A stretch of 64,000 bases of DNA from CAZFLM01 sp964519955 (GCA_964519955.1 CAZFLM010000023.1:1-64000); one strand, 5' to 3'. Positions 40,477 through 49,998 are shown, counted from the first letter of the stretch. Notes: a model not told the origin generated them from the letters alone. Numbers and translations: made by a program.

Positions 40477-41436
40477 ATGAGAACGTGCCGACTAATGGTC
40501 GCCGTGTTAGGCGCCGCGGCCTGCATCGCGCTGCCGGCCGGAGCCCTACCCGTGCAGAAGGAGATCTTCGGCTTAGCCAACAGGACGACGCACATCTTCC
40601 GCTACGACGTCATCGCAGGGACGTTCTACGACTGCGGCGCCATCGTCCCCTCGCAACTGACCACCAACCTGGCGATGGACGCGAACCGACGCCTCTACTA
40701 CATGGACCCGAACGACTACGCCACGGGCCACACGATCTGGACAGCAGACCTGGACGCGGGCAACAACCTCATCAACCAGCAGGTGCTCGATACGCTGGCG
40801 CCGGGGCTCGCCGTCATCGACGGGTTCACGATCGGCCCCGATCAGAACCTGTACATGACCGGCTACGGTCACAGCGAGATCTACCGCTACGACATCGGCT
40901 CGATGAGCGGCTCGGCGGCCACCGAGGTGACGCTTATTGCCAGCCCGGCGGGCAAGGGGGAGTTCCGCTCCGACCTGGCGTTCGACCCGATATCCGGTTA
41001 CCTGGTGGGCATCGGCATCGTGCCGGACGGCTCGGGCCGCCGCTCCCTGTTCCAGATCAAGGGCTCGCTCGCGACGAACGGCGTGAACGACAACTACGTC
41101 TGGGAGTACTTCGGCGGCAACGCATCGCCCTGGTCCACCCTCGACCTGGGCGGCCCGGGCAACCCGGGCGGCCCGCTCGGCGGGAACCCGGATGGCGTCG
41201 CGTTCGACCCCACGAACGGCGACCTCTACCTCTCCGGCGACGACGGCGACTTCTCGCTCTGGAACCGGTCGACGGCCAGCCTCATCAACTACTACCCGGT
41301 CGGCGGCCCCGACACCACGATGGGCGTCGACCTCGCCTTCCAGCAGCAGTCGACGGTGCCAGAGCCGGCCAGCCTGGCTTTCGGCCTCGGCGCAGCCGTA
41401 GGGGCTGGCCTTCTCGTGCGACGCAGGCGCCGGTAG
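40477..41436 (+). CDS. PEP-CTERM beta-propeller-like secreted protein
   Basis: A 319-residue protein with signal peptide (LMVAVLGAAACIALPAGAL), a propeller-like body of LYxxDPxxG strands (LYYMDPNDYATGH, LYMTGYGHSEIYRYD, GDLYLSGDDGDFSLW), and the C-terminal sorting signal STVPEPASLAFGLGAAVGAG ending in RRRRR. An exosortase, not in the window, would process it. GAGGAG before the ATG at 40477 fixes the start. A strong terminator follows. Confidence 0.88.
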   Translation: MRTCRLMVAVLGAAACIALPAGALPVQKEIFGLANRTTHIFRYDVIAGTFYDCGAIVPSQLTTNLAMDANRRLYYMDPNDYATGHTIWTADLDAGNNLINQQVLDTLAPGLAVIDGFTIGPDQNLYMTGYGHSEIYRYDIGSMSGSAATEVTLIASPAGKGEFRSDLAFDPISGYLVGIGIVPDGSGRRSLFQIKGSLATNGVNDNYVWEYFGGNASPWSTLDLGGPGNPGGPLGGNPDGVAFDPTNGDLYLSGDDGDFSLWNRSTASLINYYPVGGPDTTMGVDLAFQQQSTVPEPASLAFGLGAAVGAGLLVRRRRR

Positions 41437-41464
41437 GGCCTGGCGTCCATCGCCGGCGGATCAT

Positions 41465-41501
41465 GGAGAGGCGGCCGTGCAGCGGAGCGGGCCGCCTCTC
41501 C
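41465..41501 (+). terminator. Terminator of PEP-CTERM gene
   Basis: GGAGAGGCGGCC (41465-41476) pairs perfectly with GGCCGCCTCTCC (41490-41501) around a 13-base loop; a short T-containing tract follows. Confidence 0.75.
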
Positions 41502-41601
41502 CATGTTTCTGGCCCGTGCCGAAGGAATCGCGCCAGCGCTCCCGAATACGCTCCCCGAGCACGCCGGTAGGCCGATGCCGCGCCGGCATGGGAGGGTAGC
41601 G

Positions 41602-44202
41602 ATGCGCGTAGTTGATGTCGAGTGGGGAAGCGGGCCGATCGAGGGAGTGGTTGAGGTCACCAGCGGCTCGCTGGAGCAGGTCCAGGCTGTGCGGGGTGCC
41701 GGCGAGCAGAGCGGCAACCGGTTCGCGTTTGAGGCGGCAGGCCCGTGCCGCATCCGCATCGCGATCGACGGGGGGGACCGGTCGCCGGGCGCCAATCCGA
41801 CCATGGTCACGCTGCGCACTGCCCGGGCTCCGTTCACGTTCCTCCTGCGCGACGTGAACAGCGCCTGCCCGATCTACGTGCCCGACGCGGGCGCGGTGAT
41901 CCTGCCGGAGGGCGACGGACGCTCGTACGCCGAGGTCGAGCAGGCCGTCCGCGCACGGGGCCTTCGCACCTCGCTCGAGACCATCGACGCAGAACCCGAG
42001 GAGTCCTACGAGAAGGCGGCCGCGCACGTGCGCGACCTGCACTGCCCCACGTGGCTGGGGCTCGGCCGCGACATGCGCATCTTCGAGGTCGCCTACGCCC
42101 ACGAGTACCTGAGCCACGCGGTCTCACCCAAGTTCCACGGCTACCCGGTGCCGCTCGACGAGACCGGCGGCAACCCGTCGCACTACAGCTTCTACTTCTC
42201 CCGCGGAGAGTCGTGCGTCGAGAGCCTCCGGCGCTGGCTCGACGAGAAGACGCTGCCCATCCTGCATGCGTCGATGGATGACGGGGGCGTCCACTACCTC
42301 GCCACCGCCTTCGCCTCGCTGGAGCGCTCGCCGCTGACGGCCGAGACGCTGCGCGGCACCCATTTCCTGGTGGCGGACAAGCATGGGCACGGGAACATGC
42401 TGACGCCCGACCAGGAGGCGAAGTACCAGGAGCTACTCCCGGCCGAGATGGAGCGGGACGAGGAGGTGGTGCTCTACCACCGCGTCGAGGCCACCAACAC
42501 CGAGCCGGCGCCGCGCTACGCCTGGTTCAAGTGCCCCCACCCGAACGGCGCGTACCGGTTCGACGGGTCCGCCGGCCTTGGCTCGTTCGAGAACGGGCCC
42601 GTGTTCGTAGCCGCACAGGTGAACGGCGCTCCGCTGCCCAAGGAGGAGGTGGCCGTCCTGCTGCAGCCCGGCGAGACCGCCGTGTTCGACTTCGCCCTCG
42701 CGCACCGCCCCATTCCGCCGGAGCGCGCCGCGGAGCTGGCTGCACAGGACTTCGACGCCCGCCTCGCCGAGTGCCGCGCGTTCTGGAAGGCGCGGCTCGC
42801 GGCGGCCGCGCGGGTCTCCCTACCGGAGCCGCGCGTCGACGAGATGCTGCGCGCCGGACTGCTGCACCTCGACCTGGTCGCGTATGGCCTGGAGCCCGAC
42901 GCAGCGGTCGCGGCCACCATCGGCGTCTACTGCCCGATCGGCTCCGAAAGCTCGCCGATCATCCAGACGATGGACTCGTTCGGCTGGACCACGCTGGCGG
43001 AGCGCTCGCTGGAGTACTTCCTGGAGAAGCAGCACGACGATGGGTTCATCCAGAACTTCGGCGGCTACATGCTGGAGACCGGCGCGGCGCTCTGGTCGAT
43101 GGGCGAGCACTTCCGCTATACGCGCGACGAAGGGTGGGTCCGCCGCATCGCGCCCAAGGTCGTGAAGGCCTGCGAGTACCTCCTGGCCTGGCGCGAGCGC
43201 AACAAGCGCGAGGACCTGCGCGGCCGCGGCTACGGGCTCATCGAGGGCAAGGTCGCCGACCCCGAGGACCCGTTCCACGCATTCATGCTGAACGGCTACG
43301 CCTATACCGGCATGGCCCGCGCCGCCGAGATGCTGGCGACCGTGCTGCCTGAGGAGAGCGCGCGGTGGTCCGCCGAGGCCGGCGCCTTCAAGGCCGACAT
43401 CCGCACGGCGCTCGACGAGGCCATCGCCAACTCGCCGGTCGTGCCACTCCTCGACGGAACCTGGTGCCCGTCCATCCCGCCCTGGGCCGAGGCGCGAGGT
43501 CCGGTGTGCCTGCTCACGGACAAGGAGAAGTGGTTCACGCACGGCGGATTCACGACCCGCGACTCGCTCATCGGCCCCATCTACCTCGTGCTGCAGGAGG
43601 TCCTGGCCCCGGCCGAGCGGACGACCGACTGGCTGCTCGCGACGCACGCCGACCTCTACCACACGCGCAACGTCGCGCCGAGTCAGCCCTACTACAGCGT
43701 CCATCCGTACGCGCACCTGCGCCGCGGCGAGGTGAAGGCGTTCCTGAAGACCTACTACAACGGGTTCGCCGGCCTCGCCGATCGCCAGACGTACACGTTC
43801 TGGGAGCATTACTTCCACGCCAGCCCGCACAAGACGCACGAGGAGGGGTGGTTCCTCATGCAGACGCGCTGGATGCTGTGGATGGAGGACGGCGACACGC
43901 TGAACCTGCTGCCCGGCGTCCCCCGCGCGTGGCTGGAGGACGGCAAGCGCATCGAGATGGATGGGGTCGCCACGCGGTTCGGGACGGTGTCGCTGGCGGT
44001 TGAGTCCCAGGTCGAGCACAACCGCATCGTCGCTCGCGTGACGTGCGACCCGGCGCGCAAGCCGGAGCGCGTGCGGCTGCGCCTGCCTCACCCGCTGGGC
44101 CGCAAGGCTTCCGGCGCCAGCGGCGGCGAGTACGATCCCGTGACCGAGACGGTTAGCCTCCGCCCAAGCGCCGAGCCAGCGGAGATCGTGCTGGAGTTCT
44201 GA
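41602..44202 (+). CDS. (alpha/alpha)6-barrel glycoside hydrolase, family not assigned
   Basis: An 866-residue protein without a signal peptide. The N-terminal 400 residues are beta-rich. From about 440 an (alpha/alpha)6 barrel follows, with IGSESSPIIQTMDSFGWTTL, EYFLEKQHDDGFIQNFGGYM, KEDLRGRGYGLIEGKVADPED-type loops and WEHYFHASPHKTHEEGWFLM. The pattern is like GH78/GH95-type or DUF-annotated barrel enzymes, but I cannot place it in a family. GGGAGGG in front of the ATG at 41602 fixes the start. The C-terminal 80 residues form a beta-sandwich. It stands between two perfect terminators as a single transcription unit. Confidence 0.7.
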   Translation: MRVVDVEWGSGPIEGVVEVTSGSLEQVQAVRGAGEQSGNRFAFEAAGPCRIRIAIDGGDRSPGANPTMVTLRTARAPFTFLLRDVNSACPIYVPDAGAVILPEGDGRSYAEVEQAVRARGLRTSLETIDAEPEESYEKAAAHVRDLHCPTWLGLGRDMRIFEVAYAHEYLSHAVSPKFHGYPVPLDETGGNPSHYSFYFSRGESCVESLRRWLDEKTLPILHASMDDGGVHYLATAFASLERSPLTAETLRGTHFLVADKHGHGNMLTPDQEAKYQELLPAEMERDEEVVLYHRVEATNTEPAPRYAWFKCPHPNGAYRFDGSAGLGSFENGPVFVAAQVNGAPLPKEEVAVLLQPGETAVFDFALAHRPIPPERAAELAAQDFDARLAECRAFWKARLAAAARVSLPEPRVDEMLRAGLLHLDLVAYGLEPDAAVAATIGVYCPIGSESSPIIQTMDSFGWTTLAERSLEYFLEKQHDDGFIQNFGGYMLETGAALWSMGEHFRYTRDEGWVRRIAPKVVKACEYLLAWRERNKREDLRGRGYGLIEGKVADPEDPFHAFMLNGYAYTGMARAAEMLATVLPEESARWSAEAGAFKADIRTALDEAIANSPVVPLLDGTWCPSIPPWAEARGPVCLLTDKEKWFTHGGFTTRDSLIGPIYLVLQEVLAPAERTTDWLLATHADLYHTRNVAPSQPYYSVHPYAHLRRGEVKAFLKTYYNGFAGLADRQTYTFWEHYFHASPHKTHEEGWFLMQTRWMLWMEDGDTLNLLPGVPRAWLEDGKRIEMDGVATRFGTVSLAVESQVEHNRIVARVTCDPARKPERVRLRLPHPLGRKASGASGGEYDPVTETVSLRPSAEPAEIVLEF

Positions 44203-44205
44203 CGT

Positions 44206-44236
44206 GGGAAGGGGGGCCAACCTGGCCCCCCTTCCC
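44206..44236. terminator. 13-bp perfect bidirectional terminator
   Basis: GGGAAGGGGGGCC (44206-44218) pairs with GGCCCCCCTTCCC (44224-44236) across a five-base loop, directly between the converging glycosidase and small membrane protein genes. Confidence 0.85.
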
Positions 44237-44241
44237 TCTCC

Positions 44242-44490
44242 TTACTCGCGCTCCCTGCGCCGGGTCACCGTCTTGGCGTTCTCCTTCTCCCGGAGCTGCC
44301 TCACGGTGTCCTGGTACCCCTGGCTCTGCACCTTGCCGGGCCCGCGCGCTGCGGCAGCCTCGGGCGTCGCCCAGTCCCTCGCAACCTTCGCCTCCTCCGC
44401 GGAGGGCTTCAGGAACATGAAGTACACGACGCCCGCGACGATCAACACCGCGGCCACAATGACCGGTATAGGGCTGATGGCCCTGCTCAT
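44242..44490 (-). CDS. Small single-TM protein paired with pseudopilin
   Basis: An 82-residue protein with one TM helix (PIPVIVAAVLIVAGVVYFMF) and a charged cytoplasmic or periplasmic tail rich in Glu, Lys and Arg (DTVRQLREKENAKTVTRRRE). GAGGAGG precedes the ATG. No family is known. It lies 39 bases after the pseudopilin gene, mirroring the lipoprotein that follows the first pseudopilin (4865-5158). Confidence 0.7.
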   Translation of the reverse strand: MSRAISPIPVIVAAVLIVAGVVYFMFLKPSAEEAKVARDWATPEAAAARGPGKVQSQGYQDTVRQLREKENAKTVTRRRERE

Positions 44491-44529
44491 GGGTGGTGCC
44501 TCCTCAGACGGCCGGCGACGGGTTCGGGC

Positions 44530-45345
44530 CTACTCGACTGGCTGAGCGATCGCCTCGACGTTCCACGACGCTGGATCGATGCCTGACGGACGCACGGCCT
44601 TCGCGTGGCCATCGCACCACCCGATGTTCATCAACTGATGGTGGCGGTGCGGCTCGCGGATGAGCGTGCTGTTGTCGACGGCGCCCCGGCCGGTCGCGAA
44701 GAGCTGGGCGATCGTCTCGCTCCCGTCGATCTCCAGGCTGCGGGCCTCTGCCGGATAGGCCGCCGCCAGAGCCTCGAGGTCGGCCCACACGTTCAGCCCC
44801 TCCTGGTAGATGCTGGAGTTGGCGTCGTAGAACCAGATGGTGCTGGCAGGCGCAGTGATGGCGGCCAGCGCGACGGTGCCCTGCCCCGGCTTCGCGCTGA
44901 GGTCCGATCCACCGTAACCGTCGAACCAGTTGCCAGGAGGCGTCGGCGCCCCAGGGTAGTCGTCATTCGACGAGTTGACGTTGATGCAGTAGGTGTAGAA
45001 CGGCGAGTCGCGCCGGTCGGGGCAGGTGTAGAGGTCGAGACTCTTGGTGTACGGGACGATCAGCTCGGGCCAGCACACCCAGTTGCGGCCCCAGAAGTAG
45101 TTGGAGTACTGCGTGGCCGGGGGACTGAAGCGCCGCCGTACCGCCGGACCCACCAGCGTCTCGTCGTAGTCCTGAGTGTACATGACGGCCGCGAGGGTGA
45201 TCTGCTTCACGTTCGAGAGGCAGGACGTCTTCCGGGCCGACTCACGTGCCTGAGCGAATACGGGGAACAGGATGGCCGCTAGGATCGCAATGATGGCGAT
45301 CACGACGAGCAGTTCGATGAGGGTGAAGCCCTGTCTTCGCGCCAT
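44530..45345 (-). CDS. Secreted pseudopilin-like protein (second copy)
   Basis: A 271-residue protein with prepilin site RRQGFTLIELLVVIAIIAI, helix, FPVFAQARESARKTSCLSNV and MYTQDYDETLV, then a globular domain ending near NIGWCDGHAKAVRP, the DUF1559-like H-x-DG end. It is a paralog of the protein at 5178-5984. AAAGGAG before the ATG at 45345 fixes the start. Function: probable minor pseudopilin or secreted binding protein of a type II/IV machine encoded elsewhere. Confidence 0.92.
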   Translation of the reverse strand: MARRQGFTLIELLVVIAIIAILAAILFPVFAQARESARKTSCLSNVKQITLAAVMYTQDYDETLVGPAVRRRFSPPATQYSNYFWGRNWVCWPELIVPYTKSLDLYTCPDRRDSPFYTYCINVNSSNDDYPGAPTPPGNWFDGYGGSDLSAKPGQGTVALAAITAPASTIWFYDANSSIYQEGLNVWADLEALAAAYPAEARSLEIDGSETIAQLFATGRGAVDNSTLIREPHRHHQLMNIGWCDGHAKAVRPSGIDPASWNVEAIAQPVE

Positions 45346-45545
45346 TGCCGATTGCTCCTTTCGATGTGTCAGTGCCAAGCCAAAGTGCGTTCCCCGCGCC
45401 GGCCAGCAGTGACCCATCGACGCCGACGCGTCCTTCGGTGCCGCCACTACGTGTAGGCAGTACGCATCCGAACCGTCGCGGGTTCCAACAGGATTCAGCA
45501 CTTGTCGCCCCCGCCCGGCGCGCGTGCGGGAGGACGATCGAGGGG

Positions 45546-46172
45546 TCAGCCGAGGGTCAGATCGCCGGTGCGCCGAAGCGCCTCTCCGAACAGCGCGCTG
45601 CTCAGGTCGTAGGCTTCGGACGGCGTCAGGGGGCTCAGGGGATGGAAGACCAGGTGCATCGGCACGGGCGGCTGCCAGCCCACGGACAGCGTGTAGTCCA
45701 CGCCACCGAGGAGCAAGGCGCCGTTGCGCCGGTAGAAGCCAATCCGTCGAGACGCCAGGTCGCGCAGCTCCGGCGTCTCGGCCTCTTCGGGCACCTCGAC
45801 CTCCAGCAGCACAGCGCGAGCATCGAGCGCCTCAACGCGGGCGCGCCGCACGACCTCGGCGTAGAGACGAGCGCCCACGCCCGCGCAGCGCATCTCTGGC
45901 ACGACCGCCAGGTACCACAGCGCGTAGAGCGGCACGTCCGCCTGCGCCTCGGTGATGGCCAGGCCGGCGAGGCGGCCATCGCCATCAACGGCGCAGACGA
46001 ACCGCTCCATGGGCGGCTCGCCGCGCATCTGCCGGCGTAGCGCGCGCACGAAGCTGCTCACGCGCACCTGCTCGTTGAGCGGGAACGCCGTCTGGTAGAG
46101 GTCGAGCACCGGCTCCAGGAGATCGTCGTCGAGCGAGACGATCTCCTGGAAGCTCAGGGCGGGAGTAGCCAT
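45546..46172 (-). CDS. GNAT-family N-acetyltransferase
   Basis: A 208-residue protein with the acetyl-CoA binding signature LAVVPEMRCAGVGARLYAEV and typical preceding strand (LAGLAITEAQADVPLYALWY). The substrate is unknown. Its ATG overlaps the rhamnosidase stop by one base (TGATG), so the two are translated in sequence. The product probably modifies a small molecule or protein amine in the same pathway or is simply co-regulated. Confidence 0.85.
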   Translation of the reverse strand: MATPALSFQEIVSLDDDLLEPVLDLYQTAFPLNEQVRVSSFVRALRRQMRGEPPMERFVCAVDGDGRLAGLAITEAQADVPLYALWYLAVVPEMRCAGVGARLYAEVVRRARVEALDARAVLLEVEVPEEAETPELRDLASRRIGFYRRNGALLLGGVDYTLSVGWQPPVPMHLVFHPLSPLTPSEAYDLSSALFGEALRRTGDLTLG

Positions 46173-48892
46173 CAACGCGCCTTCGCGCCCACGGGCAGCG
46201 TCGAGGCAAACGTGTAGGAGCCGGCGCCAACCTCGAACACAGCGGTCCCGCCGGACAGGCCGAGCGCGCGCACGCCCTCCGCCGCGGCGGCCGGCCTTCC
46301 GCCCTCCGTCACGCCGGCCGCCCCCGCCGCCGGCACACGAATCGTCGCGGTAGTGTTGGGAGGCACAACGACATGCAGCGAGAGCTTGTTGCCCGAGCGC
46401 CGCCACTCACTCACGATCCTGCCGTAGGGGGACTCGTAGGATGCCTCGGCCCAGGTCAGGTCGCCCACGACTGCAGGGATCACGCTGAAGCGCTTGTAGC
46501 CAGGCGCTGCAGGATCCGGCCGAATGCCCGCCAGCCCGCGCTGGAACCACCCGCCGATGCCGTTCATGCAGCCGTGGATGATGGAGTCGCACGGCTCCCA
46601 TTGCTCCGGCCAGGTCGTGTAGCCCTTGTCGAGCAGGTCTCCGTAGCTCGGATACGTCGTCTGGCTCGCGATCGTGAACAGCAAATCGCTTCGATTCTGC
46701 TCGGTCAGGTACTTGGTCAGGAAGTAGGTCCCGTGCAGGCCGGTGTCGAGATGCCCGTTCTCGGCCACGAGGATCTCGTGCTCCAGGCTCTTGCCGATCA
46801 GCGCCATGGCGTCGCCAGGCACAGCACCCGCGATGAGCGGCATCACCAGATGCGTCTGCTTGGTGTCGAGGTAGGCGCCCTTCGCCCGATCGAGGAACCG
46901 ACGGTTGATGGCCGCCCGCAGCGCTTCGGCGCGGCGAAGGTACGTGCGCGCGTCGTCGGACTGCCCCAGTACGGAGGCCGTCTCCGCGGCCATGCGCAGC
47001 ACGTACAGCACATAGCAGTTGTTGAAGAGCAGCGCCTCCTTCGTCTCCGCCCCCTCGCTCCGCCTCGGCGCCAGCCAGTCCCCGAGGAAGAACCAGTAAC
47101 CGCCCGGAAGGGGCTTGAGGAGCCCATCGTCGCCGATGTGCGCGTCGATGTAGGCCAGCCACTTCTTCGCGTGCGGGTAGGTCCGCTGGAGGAGCTGCTT
47201 GTCGCCGTAGGTGAGGTAGACCTCCCATGGCATCGTCAGAATGAAGCCGCTCCAGGCGGGCCCGCCGCCGCCGCCGATCGTGGGCGCCGTGTGCAGGATG
47301 CGCCCGCTCGACTCCTGGATGTCGCAGAAGTCGCGCGCCCACGCCGAATAGAAGGCATGCGTGTCGAGCGTGGTGAGAGCCAGTTCGAGGCTGGTGTGGC
47401 CGTCGCCGCCATAGCCGCGCCGCTCGCGGTGCGGGCAGTCGACCGACATGCCGCCTGTGCACAGGTTCTCGACCGTGTTCAGGGTCGTGTCGTAGATCCG
47501 CTTGATCAGCCGGTTGGAGCAGTCGAACCGGCCCACACGCGCCCGATCGTTCGATATCCGATAGCCCACCACATCGCGCGGCGCGGGGGCTTCGGTCAGT
47601 CCCTCGATGGTCAGGTACCGCGGTTCGTGGTAGCTGAACCGGTTGCAGAACGTGCCGGCTCCGGTCGGGCCCAGGATGTACTCGCAGACCTGGCCGAACT
47701 CGACCTCTGGCGAGAGACGCGACGAGACCTTGACCGTCACCTTGGAGCCCGGCGTGCCCCGCAGCCTCACCTCGATCCAGCCCGTGAAGACCTCCGCCAT
47801 CGTGACGCGCCACTTGCCGGGGCCGGCAGGCTCGATCTCGGTGGCGGGGATCCGGGCGCACTTGCGGTTCGGCTGCACGAGATCGGGAGAGAGGATGCGG
47901 TCGCACTCGTAGGTCTTGGCCGTCTCCCAGGCGCTGTCGTCCACTCGCGCGTCGCACCATCCGGGCACTTCCTTCGATGCGTCCACCCGGTCGCCGCCGA
48001 AGTTGCCCGTCGTCCACGCCCCGATGTGGCGGGTCGTGCTCAGCGAGCACCGCCACGTCTCATCGGTGACGACGCGCGTCCCGCCGATCTGGACCTGCGC
48101 GATGGCGAGCGGCTTCTTGCCGGCTACGAACGGGACAGAGACCTCGTGGTCGACATACTGCGCCCAGCCCGGCGCCAGCCACAGACCGACCACGTTGCGC
48201 CCGCGCCGCAGGTACTGACGAATGTCGTAGGTCACGTAGAGTGCGCGCTTGTGCAGATCGCTAACCGACGGCGTCAGCACCGCGTCGCTCACCTTGCGCC
48301 CGTTCACGTACAACTCGTGGAACCCGAGTGAGCCCACCGATGCGAGCGCCGTGTCCGGCAGCGCGTCGAGATCGAAGGACTTCCGGAACCAGGGGCACTC
48401 GTTCTCGTTCGCGCTCTCCATGCCGATCCACTTGGCGGTCCAGTCCGACTGCGCCAGCATCCCGATCGAGAAGCGCGCGGGCCGGCTCCAGGTTGTCGGC
48501 CGCCGCTGCACATCCCACGCCATGACCTTCCAGTAGCACATCTGGCCCGGCACCAGTGCACGGCCCGCATAGGCCACGTTGAGCGTCCGGTCAGAGGGGA
48601 CCTTGCCGCTATCCCACAGATCGCCGCGGCCGGCCTCCAGCAGCTTCGGTGACGATGCCACCAGCACGCGATAGGCCGTCTGGCGCTCGCCTCGCCTGCC
48701 CGAGGTCATCACCCAGCTCAAGCGAGGGCTCGGCGTGCCGAGGCCCAGCGGCTCGACCAGGTGTTCGCTGCGAAGGTCGGCCACACGTGCGGCAGGCGCC
48801 TGCACTGCGGGTGACGCCAGCAGGCACCCCGCCACTACGGTGACGGCGGTGACCAGTAGCGCAAGGTTGGCCAGGCGTGGGTATCGGGACAC
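46172..48892 (-). CDS. Alpha-L-rhamnosidase (GH78), lipoprotein
   Basis: A 906-residue protein. GTG 48892 is the preferred start: AAGGAG lies six bases before it but abuts an ATG two codons upstream. The signal region LALLVTAVTVVAGC ends in a lipobox. N-terminal beta-sandwich domains (LRSEHLVEPLGLGTPSPRLS, ELYVNGRKVSDAVLTPSVSD) lead to the GH78 (alpha/alpha)6 barrel with GMSVDCPHRERRGYGGDGHT, the conserved D-P-R-E-R-GW-GD catalytic loop (Tyr in place of Trp). The C-terminal beta-sandwich is present. It releases L-rhamnose from pectin or flavonoid glycosides at the outer face. It is translationally coupled to the GNAT gene. Confidence 0.92.
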   Translation of the reverse strand: MSRYPRLANLALLVTAVTVVAGCLLASPAVQAPAARVADLRSEHLVEPLGLGTPSPRLSWVMTSGRRGERQTAYRVLVASSPKLLEAGRGDLWDSGKVPSDRTLNVAYAGRALVPGQMCYWKVMAWDVQRRPTTWSRPARFSIGMLAQSDWTAKWIGMESANENECPWFRKSFDLDALPDTALASVGSLGFHELYVNGRKVSDAVLTPSVSDLHKRALYVTYDIRQYLRRGRNVVGLWLAPGWAQYVDHEVSVPFVAGKKPLAIAQVQIGGTRVVTDETWRCSLSTTRHIGAWTTGNFGGDRVDASKEVPGWCDARVDDSAWETAKTYECDRILSPDLVQPNRKCARIPATEIEPAGPGKWRVTMAEVFTGWIEVRLRGTPGSKVTVKVSSRLSPEVEFGQVCEYILGPTGAGTFCNRFSYHEPRYLTIEGLTEAPAPRDVVGYRISNDRARVGRFDCSNRLIKRIYDTTLNTVENLCTGGMSVDCPHRERRGYGGDGHTSLELALTTLDTHAFYSAWARDFCDIQESSGRILHTAPTIGGGGGPAWSGFILTMPWEVYLTYGDKQLLQRTYPHAKKWLAYIDAHIGDDGLLKPLPGGYWFFLGDWLAPRRSEGAETKEALLFNNCYVLYVLRMAAETASVLGQSDDARTYLRRAEALRAAINRRFLDRAKGAYLDTKQTHLVMPLIAGAVPGDAMALIGKSLEHEILVAENGHLDTGLHGTYFLTKYLTEQNRSDLLFTIASQTTYPSYGDLLDKGYTTWPEQWEPCDSIIHGCMNGIGGWFQRGLAGIRPDPAAPGYKRFSVIPAVVGDLTWAEASYESPYGRIVSEWRRSGNKLSLHVVVPPNTTATIRVPAAGAAGVTEGGRPAAAAEGVRALGLSGGTAVFEVGAGSYTFASTLPVGAKAR

Positions 48893-49026
48893 GAGCATCT
48901 CCTTGGGAACGGCCGGGCAGCGGCCGGCGCCGAACAGATCGCGCGGAATCTGCGGGGCGGGCTTAGCAAACGCGCAGCGCCCCGCGATACTGGATGTGGA
49001 CCTCCGCGGAGCGTCCATTTCCGTAG

Positions 49027-49032
49027 TATAAT
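49027..49032 (+). promoter_or_regulatory. -10 box upstream of sigma factor unit
   Basis: TATAAT in GTAGTATAATGG. No convincing -35 lies at 16-18 bases, so it may be read by a sigma factor with a relaxed -35 or be fortuitous. It precedes a leader ORF and the sigma-70-like gene. Confidence 0.4.
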
Positions 49033-49075
49033 GGCACGGTCAAGCGACCGATACCCCTAGAGAGGAGGCGAACCG

Positions 49076-49153
49076 ATGATCGACCTCATCGATCGAACCC
49101 ATTCCATGACGACTGCGCACCGCTCGCCTCGCCCCGAGACGCCCCAGGCCTAG
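49076..49153 (+). CDS. Possible 25-residue leader peptide
   Basis: MIDLIDRTHSMTTAHRSPRP and five further residues, ending at TAG 49153. GAGAGGAGG sits eight bases before the ATG, a better RBS than that of the sigma gene itself. It lies between the TATAAT at 49027 and the sigma gene at 49277. No family is known. The 123-base spacer after it has no strong hairpin. Confidence 0.4.
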   Translation: MIDLIDRTHSMTTAHRSPRPETPQA

Positions 49154-49276
49154 CGCCGGCACCAACACCGGTCCAGGCGACTTCAGCCGACTTCGCAGCG
49201 AGGCCCCACGGGCCCCAGCGCCCGCGAGCACGTGCGCCGCACACCCTGAACGCACGCACTCGGAGACCACCTGCGA

Positions 49277-49819
49277 ATGGACAGTTCCATCGCGCTGGCT
49301 CAGCAAGGACGCCAACACGCTGTTGCGGCGGTTGTCGAATCCCTGCGCCCGCGCATCACGAAGATGGCAGCCTTCTATGCCCGACGCACCGGGCACGATG
49401 CCGACGACCTGCTGCAAGAGGCGTGGGTCGGCCTGCTGGAGGCGTTGCCGAACCTACGGCTGACGATCGGCAGCCCGGATCAGCACCTCATCCAGCGCGC
49501 TCGGTGGCGCCTGCTCGACGCCGTCCGCCGCGAGCGCCTGCGCCGCTGCGTGCCGCTCGACGACTCGCCGGCCTCGGACCTGGCAGGCCAGCCCGGTATC
49601 TCGCTGGAGCCCGCCGCCATGTCGGCCTTCTCGGCGCGCCTGAGCCCGACGCAGCGCGAAGTCCTCGCCTGTCTGATGGAGGGTCTCACGTGGCGAGAGG
49701 CCGGGGCGGCGCTGGGCTGCACCTCGGCGAACATCGCGCACCACGTCCGGCGCATCCGCCGCGAGTATGAGGAGTGGGACACGTCACCACCTCGAATCGC
49801 GGAGGCGCGCGCGTCGTGA
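49277..49819 (+). CDS. Sigma-70 family (ECF-like) sigma factor
   Basis: A 180-residue protein. Region 2 is seen in HDADDLLQEAWVGLLEALPN and RWRLLDAVRRERLRR, region 4 in LSPTQREVLACLMEGLTWRE followed by LGCTSANIAHHVRRIRREYE. It is without an adjacent anti-sigma factor. It is followed by a leader ORF and a RIO-like kinase gene, so it may direct expression of that kinase (inference). Confidence 0.85.
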   Translation: MDSSIALAQQGRQHAVAAVVESLRPRITKMAAFYARRTGHDADDLLQEAWVGLLEALPNLRLTIGSPDQHLIQRARWRLLDAVRRERLRRCVPLDDSPASDLAGQPGISLEPAAMSAFSARLSPTQREVLACLMEGLTWREAGAALGCTSANIAHHVRRIRREYEEWDTSPPRIAEARAS

Positions 49820-49943
49820 CGGCGGTGGTGGCGCACGCCTGGGGAGTCGCCCTCTGTGCCGACCGGGTTAGCGGAGGCGGCCCCTCGAACGATAGGAGAT
49901 CAGAGGCGCGAACGCAGGCGCCCCGGAAAGGAGGAACACGCCG

Positions 49944-49979
49944 ATGATCAGCACCTCCGAGGGAGCTCTGCGCCCGTAA
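49944..49979 (+). CDS. Possible 11-residue leader peptide
   Basis: MISTSEGALRP then TAA. AAAGGAGG lies about ten bases upstream, the strongest RBS in the neighbourhood. It is immediately followed by a 12-base-stem hairpin (49999-50030) and then the RIO-like kinase gene, the layout of an attenuator leader. No run of one amino acid is present. Confidence 0.35.
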   Translation: MISTSEGALRP

Positions 49980-49998
49980 CAGGGCGCCGGGCATCCCG

